Part shown: in pieces, positions 14,926-21,459 of the stretch | Numbering within the stretch: the first letter of the stretch is position 1 | Layout of the letters: the number at the start of each line of letters is the position of its first letter | Assembly (NCBI GenBank): GCA_002414865.1 | Contig: DIAQ01000075.1 | Location: forward strand, 7,847-32,004 | DNA length: 24,158 bases | Source: a candidate division Hyd24-12 bacterium UBA5074 | GTDB taxonomy: Bacteria > Fermentibacterota > Fermentibacteria > Fermentibacterales > Fermentibacteraceae | Reading direction: 5' to 3' | Translations under genes and position numbers: made by a program | Notes under the pieces: generated by a model | Databases searched by the model: none | What the model saw: only the letters and a program-made list of their open reading frames with translations | Told to the model about the DNA's origin: nothing

Positions 14926-15673
14926 TTCCGGTCGTCGCCTCCCCCAGAGCTTCCAGGGACAGGCCCCTCAGCTCCGCGACAGCCCCGGCGGCCAGCGCCA
15001 CATGGGCAGGCTCGACCGACTCCGGCGGGATGCCGAGCATCCCGATGGACGGGGCGTCCGTCTCGAGCACGATCCTGTCGAGGGGAAGTGCGGCCGCGGA
15101 CGACCTCGCCTTGCGCGCATGAGGACGCGTCACGGCGCCGCCGAATGCAATGTGGAGGCCCATCTCGATGAAACGGGCGGCGATGTCGGGAGTCTTCGAG
15201 AAGGCGTGCACGACTCCCCGGAAATGCCCGCCGCGGCTTCGCAGGACGGCCTCCAGATCGTCGAAGGCCTTCCTGCAGTGGAGGAGCATCGGAAGGTCGA
15301 CTTCCATGGCGAGGTCGAGCTGGCTCTCGAAGCAGCGGAGCTGGACATCGAACGGAGGGGTTTCCACAACCCGGTCGAGCCCGATCTCACCCACCGCCAC
15401 CGCTCCGCACCCCGCAAGGCGCCTTCGCAGCTCGCCCATGTCGAGGGGCTGGTCGCTCATCCAGGGATGGAGCCCCAGGGCGGGCAGCACGAACGACCCG
15501 TCAGAGAGCTTCTCGACGAAGTCCCAGGAGGACGGCTCGTCGGCGGGCAGGACTATGAACTCCACGCCGGCGTCGCGGGCCCTCGCCAGGACTTCATCGA
15601 TCCTCGAACCCATCGGCTCGCAGTAGAGGTGGCAGTGGGTGTCCGCGAGCCTCGTGCGCGCCTCCGGCGTCAG
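14897..15673 (-). CDS. tatD: TatD-family metal-dependent hydrolase (3'-5' DNase-like), probable CTG start
   Basis: This amidohydrolase-superfamily nuclease has all metal ligands in place: H13 and H15 in ADTHCHL, E96 in GEIGLD, H132 in LLHCRK, H156 in VVHAFS, and D206 in ETDAPS. No ATG, GTG or TTG occurs in frame between an ATG at 15781 and the first motif. The ATG at 15781 would overlap the upstream DUF4282 gene by over 100 nt. CTG at 15673 gives 258 residues, normal for TatD. It overlaps the upstream TGA as CTGA and has GGAAGG 6 nt before it, so I choose it. Family members act in DNA repair and tRNA or DNA turnover. It is likely coupled to DUF4282 upstream and tcdA downstream. Confidence 0.88.
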   Translation of the reverse strand: MTPEARTRLADTHCHLYCEPMGSRIDEVLARARDAGVEFIVLPADEPSSWDFVEKLSDGSFVLPALGLHPWMSDQPLDMGELRRRLAGCGAVAVGEIGLDRVVETPPFDVQLRCFESQLDLAMEVDLPMLLHCRKAFDDLEAVLRSRGGHFRGVVHAFSKTPDIAARFIEMGLHIAFGGAVTRPHARKARSSAAALPLDRIVLETDAPSIGMLGIPPESVEPAHVALAAGAVAELRGLSLEALGEATTGNARRLFRLA

Positions 15674-16002
15674 CTCCCGCCTTCCGCCCGGTCGGCTATC
15701 CTGTCCGTGTTCTCGTAGATCCTGAACAGGACGATCGCCACTTCCATCCAGACCCTCAGGACGAGGACATAGAGCAGCCATGCGATGGGCATCAGGATGA
15801 GCATGACCCATCCGGGCATGCCGGAGGATTCACTGAAGTCGGAGCTGGCGAAGGCATAGACGATCACCGCGATCGACGCAAGCGTGAGCAGTATCAGGAA
15901 GAACGCGTAGAAGAAGCTGACGATCTTGGGGAAGACGAAGGAGTGGAAGGAGAAATCGAAGAGCGATCCGAAGAATCCCCTCGTCGCGTCGGTATTGCCC
16001 AT
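15670..16002 (-). CDS. DUF4282-family membrane protein
   Basis: This 110-residue protein starts at the ATG at 16002 with GGAGAGGG 6 nt upstream. The N-terminal GFFGSLFDFSFHSFVFPKIV motif and the C-terminal RVWMEVAIVLFRIYENTDRI motif are typical of DUF4282. Between them are two hydrophobic helices, at about 24-50 and 62-83, so it is an inner-membrane protein with both ends probably on the same side. No function is established for the family. Its stop codon overlaps the probable tatD start, and it sits downstream of two lipoprotein genes. Confidence 0.85.
   Translation of the reverse strand: MGNTDATRGFFGSLFDFSFHSFVFPKIVSFFYAFFLILLTLASIAVIVYAFASSDFSESSGMPGWVMLILMPIAWLLYVLVLRVWMEVAIVLFRIYENTDRIADRAEGGS
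15680..15685 (-). promoter_or_regulatory. Ribosome binding site deciding the tatD CTG start
   Basis: GGAAGG lies 6 nt before CTG at 15673, inside the last codons of the DUF4282 gene. It is the main support for a start at this non-standard codon rather than at the far upstream ATG. Confidence 0.5.
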
Positions 16003-16016
16003 CGAATACCCTCTCC

Positions 16017-16032
16017 GCCGGCCCGGGCCGGC
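16017..16032. other. 16-bp perfect palindrome between lipoprotein and DUF4282 genes
   Basis: GCCGGCCCGGGCCGGC is a perfect palindrome in the 56-bp gap, ending just upstream of the GGAGAGGG ribosome binding site of the DUF4282 gene on the minus strand. It could be a dimeric operator, an attenuating hairpin or a terminator. No T-tract follows. Confidence 0.4.
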
Positions 16033-16058
16033 TGTTCCTGCGCCCGACCGATGAGTCC

Positions 16059-16727
16059 CTAGTATGACACCAGATCATCGACCAGCATGTGCGATTCGGT
16101 GCCGGTCGTGTCCTCGAGCGTATCGTGCATGGTCACGAGCCCCAGGTCCGGGGCGACGTAGAGAAGCACCTGATGGCCCGATCCCTGGGCAGCAATGTAG
16201 TCGATCTGCAGAAGGGCGCAGTGCTCGAACACTCCTGCCGGCACGGAGACCGTCTCCTCGAGGGACACCACGGTGCCCGTCGAAGGCGGCCGCGAGCTGT
16301 AGGTCCAGGTGTCTCCCACCTGCAGCACGAGAGGGATCCTCCAGGACGCCGTGGTCGTCAGGGTGTCGGCGTAGGCGAGCAGGGAGTCGGCGCTCCGATA
16401 GAGGTACTCGGTTTGCGAGTAGGGCTCGCCGACGATATAGGTGGTGTCCACGAACATCGTGTCCTGCCCGGTGGCGAAGACTTCGAAGGTCCTGAAGCCC
16501 GAGGCGTGCATCACCTCTCGCACGACCGAGGAGACCCTCGTGCCGGACACCGTGTATTGGACGCCTCCCGTGACGAGTTGGCCGACCCTCTGATACGACA
16601 TGATGCTGCCGACGGAGAGCGGGAAGTAGTCGTACTGGACCGGCGGCTCGACCGGCCCGCCATGGTCGAGGTCTCCACAGGCGACGAGCGCAAGCGCGCA
16701 GGAAAGGCAAAGGACTCTTGCGAGCAA
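16059..16727 (-). CDS. Lipoprotein of unknown function (paralogue of the adjacent upstream gene)
   Basis: This 222-residue protein starts at TTG at 16727, fixed by AAAGGAGG 6 nt upstream. The signal MLARVLCLSCALALVAC ends with lipobox LVAC at Cys17, so it is a lipid-anchored envelope protein. The mature part opens with YDYFPLSVGSIMSYQRVG and later has VGDTWTYSS and VVSLEETVSVPAGVFEHC. All of these are matched in the upstream neighbour by DYFPFAIGNNWSYDRYG, AGDTWLFSTD and VVSMTETVTVPEGTFDDV. The pattern is mainly beta. I do not recognise a named family or an active site. The tandem pair comes from a duplication that has diverged strongly. Confidence 0.82.
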   Translation of the reverse strand: MLARVLCLSCALALVACGDLDHGGPVEPPVQYDYFPLSVGSIMSYQRVGQLVTGGVQYTVSGTRVSSVVREVMHASGFRTFEVFATGQDTMFVDTTYIVGEPYSQTEYLYRSADSLLAYADTLTTTASWRIPLVLQVGDTWTYSSRPPSTGTVVSLEETVSVPAGVFEHCALLQIDYIAAQGSGHQVLLYVAPDLGLVTMHDTLEDTTGTESHMLVDDLVSY

Positions 16728-16753
16728 GTCGGGCCTCCTTTCGGCCGCCGGGC

Positions 16754-17425
16754 TCAGAACAGGAATGCGTCCAGTAGTTCTTCCGTGATCGAGGCCACGA
16801 CGATGGTTCCCGCGGAGACAGTGGTCTCGTTCAGGATGTTCCCAACGCCGGGGGCGAAATACATGTCCTGGACCATGCTCAGCAGCGTATCCTGCTGCAG
16901 CACGGAGATGTGGAGGACATCATCGAAGGTCCCCTCCGGGACGGTGACGGTCTCCGTCATGGATACTACTTCCGCGGTGGCCTCAGGATCGGTCGAGAAG
17001 AGCCAGGTGTCGCCTGCCTGGAGGGGGAACCTGGCTATCTGCACGGAGTCGGACATCACCGAGTCGGTGTATGCCCAGACGCCTTCGGAGTCCATCCTGA
17101 AGAAGGCCACGCCTCCCTGCGGGACCGGGATGGTGTCCAGGCCCTCTGCGAACAGCGTGTCCGCGGCGACGGAGTTGACCTGTATCAGGCTGTAGCCCTC
17201 CTCGTAGGCTATGCCCACCACTCCCCGCAGAGCCTGGCCGCTGAGGGTGAATGTCACCCCAAGGGTGTCAATAGTGCCGTATCGGTCGTACGACCAGTTG
17301 TTTCCGATGGCGAAGGGGAAGTAGTCCTCGTCGGCAATGCCGCCCGAGCCCGGGCTGTCCCCGCAGGAGGATGCCAGCGCGACCAGCGCGACCGCGGCGA
17401 ACAAGGAAAAGGTCATCCTGCCCAT
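16754..17425 (-). CDS. Lipoprotein of unknown function (paralogue of the adjacent downstream gene)
   Basis: This 223-residue protein starts at the ATG at 17425 after a GGGGGGA run. Starting further upstream would overlap the YitT gene and hide the signal. The signal MGRMTFSLFAAVALVALASSC carries lipobox ASSC at Cys21. A short Gly/Ser linker follows, then DYFPFAIGNNWSYDRYG. The mature beta-rich sequence aligns over its whole length with the next gene downstream (26-bp gap), with shared GDTW and VTVPEGTF blocks. The tail is FAPGVGNILNETTVSAG, compared with VAPDLGLVTMHDTLED in the paralogue. Envelope-anchored, function unknown. Confidence 0.82.
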   Translation of the reverse strand: MGRMTFSLFAAVALVALASSCGDSPGSGGIADEDYFPFAIGNNWSYDRYGTIDTLGVTFTLSGQALRGVVGIAYEEGYSLIQVNSVAADTLFAEGLDTIPVPQGGVAFFRMDSEGVWAYTDSVMSDSVQIARFPLQAGDTWLFSTDPEATAEVVSMTETVTVPEGTFDDVLHISVLQQDTLLSMVQDMYFAPGVGNILNETTVSAGTIVVASITEELLDAFLF

Positions 17426-17451
17426 AAATCCCCCCGTTTCGAGAAGTGTCG

Positions 17452-17479
17452 AAGATAAGGACTGGCCGGGATGCAGCAA
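17452..17479 (-). promoter_or_regulatory. Possible internal promoter for the lipoprotein pair
   Basis: Reading on the minus strand, TTGCTG (17479-17474), a 16-nt spacer and TATCTT (17457-17452) lie in the 61-bp gap after the YitT gene, the largest gap of the run. The match is moderate, so the lipoprotein genes may have their own start as well as read-through. Confidence 0.3.
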
Positions 17480-17486
17480 AGCGTCA

Positions 17487-18470
17487 TCAGTCGAGCGGAT
17501 CATCGTAGCTGATGGTCCTCTGGCGGAATCCGTACCCCATCACATCGTAGGCGTCCGAGAGGACCATGAAGGCGTGCGGGTCTATCGACCTGACGATATG
17601 CTGCAGAATCCTCACCTGCCTCCTGTGGACGCAGACGAAGATCACGTCCTTCGGCCTCCTGTTGTAGCCCCCCTCCGCCTTGAGGAAGGTGACCCCCCTG
17701 TCGAGCTTCTCGAATATCCCGTCCCTTATCTCGTCGGGTTTGTTGGATATGATGCTCACGGCCTTCACATAAGGCATCCCCTCCGCCGCGAGATCGGTCA
17801 TGCGCGAGCAGAGGAAGAGGTTGAGGTAGGCCCAGATCACCAGCGGAGGATCGCCGAAGGCAACGCCGACCGTGAGGATTATCACCGATTCGACGATCCA
17901 GTAGCCCGTGCTTATGGAGAGACCGGTGTACTTCCGCAGGATCGCGACCGGGATGTCGGTCCCCCCTGTCGAGCCCCTGTACCTGAAGATCATGCCCAGG
18001 CCTATGCCCAGTATGGTCGAGCCTGCGATGCTGGCGAGGAGGATGTCGGTCGGATCCCGGCCCGTGAGGAATACAGCCAGCCTGGCCGGCTCTCCAGCCG
18101 CCGCGATGTTGTGCACAAGGTCGGGGTAGTCGGGCAGGAACGAGAAATGGGAAGGGAGCATGAGCCAGCACATTGCATTCGAGAGCATCGAGCCTACGAA
18201 GCTCCTGAGGCCGAACTGCCTGCCCACGAGCATCATCGCCAGTACGAAGAGGGGGATGTTGAAGCCGAACATCCAGATGCTCTCGGTGACCCCGGTGACC
18301 CGGTAGAGGACCTGGGCCAGCCCTCCCACACCTCCGGGCGATACCCTGAAGGGGAACAGGAACCAGGAGTAGGCTATGCCGAAGAGGAGCGAGCCGGCGA
18401 CCATCCCGGAGTAGTCGCCCATCGCCAGCCTGACGGCGGAGCCTCCTGATCTGCGGGATGATCTCGGCAT
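17487..18470 (-). CDS. YitT-family membrane protein (YitT_membrane plus DUF2179)
   Basis: This 327-residue protein starts at the ATG at 18470, 20 bp after the guaA stop, with GAGGG close upstream. The N-terminal about 225 residues hold five or six hydrophobic segments with the family motifs SPGGVGGLAQVLY (about 44-56) and RYRGSTGGTDIPVAIL (about 164-178). Residues about 232-315 form the soluble DUF2179 domain: VKAVSIISNKPDEIRDGI, then DRGVTFLKAEGGY. YitT proteins are inner-membrane proteins of poorly known function, and some members have been linked to transport. The position in a nucleotide-synthesis operon may hint at a related solute, but this is speculation. Confidence 0.9.
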   Translation of the reverse strand: MPRSSRRSGGSAVRLAMGDYSGMVAGSLLFGIAYSWFLFPFRVSPGGVGGLAQVLYRVTGVTESIWMFGFNIPLFVLAMMLVGRQFGLRSFVGSMLSNAMCWLMLPSHFSFLPDYPDLVHNIAAAGEPARLAVFLTGRDPTDILLASIAGSTILGIGLGMIFRYRGSTGGTDIPVAILRKYTGLSISTGYWIVESVIILTVGVAFGDPPLVIWAYLNLFLCSRMTDLAAEGMPYVKAVSIISNKPDEIRDGIFEKLDRGVTFLKAEGGYNRRPKDVIFVCVHRRQVRILQHIVRSIDPHAFMVLSDAYDVMGYGFRQRTISYDDPLD

Positions 18471-18490
18471 TGTCCCTCGCCTTCCGGGAA

Positions 18491-20029
18491 CTACTCCCAC
18501 TCGATGGTCGACGGGGGCTTGGAGGAGATGTCGTACACCACGCGGTTCACTCCCCTGACCCTGTTGACCATTTCGGCGGAAATCGCCGCGAGGTGTTCCG
18601 GGGGCATCCTGAACCAGTCGGCCGTCATGCCGTCGGTCGAGGTCACAGCTCGCAGGGCGATCACCCTGTCATAGGTCCTGCAGTCGCCCATGACGCCCAC
18701 GGTCCTCACCGGGAGCAGGACGGCGAAAGCCTGCCAGATGGAGTCGTAGAGGCCGTTCCGCCTGAGGTAGTCGATGAAGACCGCGTCAGCCTCCCGAAGC
18801 GTCTCCAGGTCTTCCTCGACCACTTCTCCCAGGATGCGCACGGCGAGCCCCGGCCCGGGGAACGGGTGCCGGCCAATGATCTCCGGGGGAAGACCCAGCT
18901 CCCTGCCCAGACAGCGGACCTCGTCCTTGAAGAGCTCCCTCAGGGGCTCGACCAGCTTCATGTGCAGGCTGTCCGGAAGCCCGCCCACGTTGTGGTGGCT
19001 CTTGATTGTGGCGGAGGGACCCTTGAACGAGACGCTCTCGATCACGTCGGGGTAGAGGGTTCCCTGGGCGAGATGCGTGGCGCCGAGAGGCGCGGCCGCC
19101 TCCTGGAAGACCTCTATGAATTTGGCACCTATTATCTTGCGCTTTCTCTCAGGATCTGTCACCCCTTCGAGGGCGTCGAGGAAGAGCCTCGATGCGTCGC
19201 GCGTGATGAGGTTCATGCCGAAATGTCCCCTGAATGTGGCCTCGACCGCCTCCCGCTCCCCCGCCCTCAGGAGGCCTGTGTCCACGAATATCGGGGTGAA
19301 GCGCGAAGGGATGGCTTCGTGAAGCAGCGCGGCGACCACGGAGGAGTCGACGCCTCCGGACAGGCCCAGCACCACGTGCGTTCCGGACCCCAGTGACGAC
19401 CGCAGACCCTCCACGCACGACGAGCGGAAGGCTGACATGCTCCAGTCGGCCGAGAGACCCGCTATGCCGAACAGGAAGTTGGAGAGTATCAGCCTGCCGT
19501 TCTCCGTATGCCTGACCTCGGGATGGAACTGGACGCAGAACCTTCGCAGCGCGCGGTTCTCCATGGCTGCCACGGGCAGGGATCCGGTGGAGGCGCAGAC
19601 CGAATACCCGGGGGGTATCTCCACGACCCTGTCTCCGTGGCTCATCCAGGCCTGGAACCCTTCCGCGGGGGTTCCGGCGAAGAGAGGGGAATCAGGAACC
19701 GGCACCAGCCTCGAAGGTCCGAACTCCCTCCGGTGACCTCCCTCGACCCTGCCGCCTTCCGAGAGCGCGATCAGCTGCATCCCGTAGCAGACACCCAGAA
19801 CAGGCAGGCCGGCCTCGAGGACAGCGGGATCGGGCATGGGGGCTCCCTCGTCGTAGACGCTGCTGGGGCCTCCGCTCAGGATGACCGCTCCGGGACCCAT
19901 GCGCATGACGGTCGAGGCCCGGGCATTGCCGGGGAAAAGCTCGCAGTACACCCCCAGCTCGCGCACGGTCCGTGCGATCAGCTGGCTGTACTGGGAGCCG
20001 AAATCGAGGATAGCCACTCCGCCGCGCAC
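18491..20029 (-). CDS. guaA: GMP synthase (glutamine-hydrolysing)
   Basis: This 512-residue enzyme aminates XMP to GMP using ATP and glutamine. The class I amidotransferase domain (about 1-190) has C81 in GVCYGMQL and H169, E171 in QFHPEV. The ATP pyrophosphatase domain has the PP-loop SGGVDSS at 224-230. The C-terminal dimerisation domain carries HPFPGPGLAVRI and ends with the family tail STIEWE. I chose GTG at 20029 because GGAGG lies 6 nt before it and the length fits. The purF stop lies inside that spacer (2-nt gap), so the two genes are tightly coupled. Confidence 0.97.
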   Translation of the reverse strand: MRGGVAILDFGSQYSQLIARTVRELGVYCELFPGNARASTVMRMGPGAVILSGGPSSVYDEGAPMPDPAVLEAGLPVLGVCYGMQLIALSEGGRVEGGHRREFGPSRLVPVPDSPLFAGTPAEGFQAWMSHGDRVVEIPPGYSVCASTGSLPVAAMENRALRRFCVQFHPEVRHTENGRLILSNFLFGIAGLSADWSMSAFRSSCVEGLRSSLGSGTHVVLGLSGGVDSSVVAALLHEAIPSRFTPIFVDTGLLRAGEREAVEATFRGHFGMNLITRDASRLFLDALEGVTDPERKRKIIGAKFIEVFQEAAAPLGATHLAQGTLYPDVIESVSFKGPSATIKSHHNVGGLPDSLHMKLVEPLRELFKDEVRCLGRELGLPPEIIGRHPFPGPGLAVRILGEVVEEDLETLREADAVFIDYLRRNGLYDSIWQAFAVLLPVRTVGVMGDCRTYDRVIALRAVTSTDGMTADWFRMPPEHLAAISAEMVNRVRGVNRVVYDISSKPPSTIEWE

Positions 20030-20031
20030 GA

Positions 20032-21459
20032 TCAGCCTCCGCAGGGCCGGGGGATGCCGTCGGAAGGCGGCTGCACCGGGTAGAGGCCGCTGAAGCAGGC
20101 CGTGCAGTAGTCGCAGGGCGAGTGAGCCCTGACGCAGCTCAGCATGCCTTCCAGAGACAGGTAGGCCAGCGAGTCCACCTCGAGGAGCGATGCGATCTGC
20201 TCGAGGGTGCGGGTGTTGGCTATGAGGGACGAAGGCTCGGGGAAGTCTATGCCGAAGAAGCAGCCGTATCTGTGGGGAGGGCAGCTGACCCGCATGTGGA
20301 CTTCCTTCGCCCCCGCCTCCCTGAGGGCGCGGATGCGTGCCCTGCTGGTCGTCCCGCGCACGATGCTGTCCTCGACCACGCAGATCCTCCTGCCCTTCAC
20401 CGCCTCGGGGATCGGCTGGAGCTTCCTCGTGACCATGGCGGCCCTCCTGGCAGTCGCCGGGTCGATGAAGGTCCTCCCGACATAGTGGTTCCTGGTGAAG
20501 CCCATGTCGAACGGGACGCACATCTTCCTGGAATACCCCAGTGCTGCGAACATCCCGCTGTCGGGCACGGGGATCACGGTGTCGCAGACCGATGGCGCCT
20601 CGGCGGCCAGCGTCTCACCCATACGGATGCGCACTTCGTACACGCTGTCGCCGAAAACCAGGCTCCCGGGCCTGGCGAAGTAGACGTGCTCGAAGATGCA
20701 CTGGGACAGCCTGCAGGGTCCTCCGAAAAGGGTTTCCCTGCCGTCGAATGTGCCGCTGCGTGGCTCGCCTCCGCCGTTCGGGATGCTGAGTATCTCCCCG
20801 GCCCGGATCTCCCTGACGTATTCGGCGCAGCAGAGCGGGAAGGCTATCGTCTCGCTGGCGACGGCCCAGCCGGAATGGCCTATCCTGCCGAGGTTGAGGG
20901 GCCTGAACCCATGCGGATCGCGCACGGCTATCAGCTCGGAGGGTGTGAGCAGGAGCAGGCAGAACGCGCCTTCGAGCCTCTCCAGCGCCAGCTCGAGAGA
21001 ATGGCGTATGTGGCCCCCCGTGCCCTCCATCTCCCTGGCCATCAGGTGGAGGACGACCTCGGTGTCGGAGTTCGTGGTGAAGATGGCTCCGCTCCTCTCG
21101 AGGTCCTCCCTCAGAGGGGCGGCGTTGGTGATCGTCCCGTTGTGGGCGATGCCGACCTGGACGCCGGCCATCCTCACCAGCAGAGGCTGGGCGTTGATCA
21201 CGCCTCCGCTGCCGAAGGTGCCGTACCTGACATGCCCCATCGCCGCGGGGATCCCGCTCGTCCTCCATCCGTCGGGCATGGTCGAGAGGACCTGGGAGAC
21301 CAGGCCGAGGCCCTTGTGCACCTTGAGGCCCTCGGAAGACGAGACGAGCAGGCCGGCCGCCTCCTGTCCCCTGTGCTGCTGGGCGTGGAGGCCTTCCGCG
21401 ACCAGCGCCACGGCTTCCGGATCGCCTGCGACTCCGCAGAGCCCGCAGTGCTCGCGCAT
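20032..21459 (-). CDS. purF: Amidophosphoribosyltransferase
   Basis: This 475-residue enzyme catalyses the first committed step of purine synthesis, PRPP plus glutamine to 5-phosphoribosylamine. The Ntn-type glutaminase domain would be exposed by removal of the propeptide MREH, leaving C5 as N-terminal nucleophile (CGLCGVAG). Other glutaminase motifs are RYGTFG and HNGTITN. The PRPP-binding motif is VVEDSIVRGTTSR (361-373). Cysteines at C254, C400, C452 and C455 fit the 4Fe-4S cluster of the Bacillus-type, oxygen-sensitive enzyme. C449 is an extra nearby Cys. The ATG at 21459 overlaps the pyrG stop by one base (TGATG), with GGAG 6 nt upstream. Confidence 0.96.
   Translation of the reverse strand: MREHCGLCGVAGDPEAVALVAEGLHAQQHRGQEAAGLLVSSSEGLKVHKGLGLVSQVLSTMPDGWRTSGIPAAMGHVRYGTFGSGGVINAQPLLVRMAGVQVGIAHNGTITNAAPLREDLERSGAIFTTNSDTEVVLHLMAREMEGTGGHIRHSLELALERLEGAFCLLLLTPSELIAVRDPHGFRPLNLGRIGHSGWAVASETIAFPLCCAEYVREIRAGEILSIPNGGGEPRSGTFDGRETLFGGPCRLSQCIFEHVYFARPGSLVFGDSVYEVRIRMGETLAAEAPSVCDTVIPVPDSGMFAALGYSRKMCVPFDMGFTRNHYVGRTFIDPATARRAAMVTRKLQPIPEAVKGRRICVVEDSIVRGTTSRARIRALREAGAKEVHMRVSCPPHRYGCFFGIDFPEPSSLIANTRTLEQIASLLEVDSLAYLSLEGMLSCVRAHSPCDYCTACFSGLYPVQPPSDGIPRPCGG

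Noticed and set aside
13886..15718. Long plus-strand open frame (610 codons) across selC, the repeats, tcdA and tatD
   Set aside because: It crosses a tRNA and two palindromic repeats and lies opposite well-supported tcdA and tatD. It is an artefact of high GC content.
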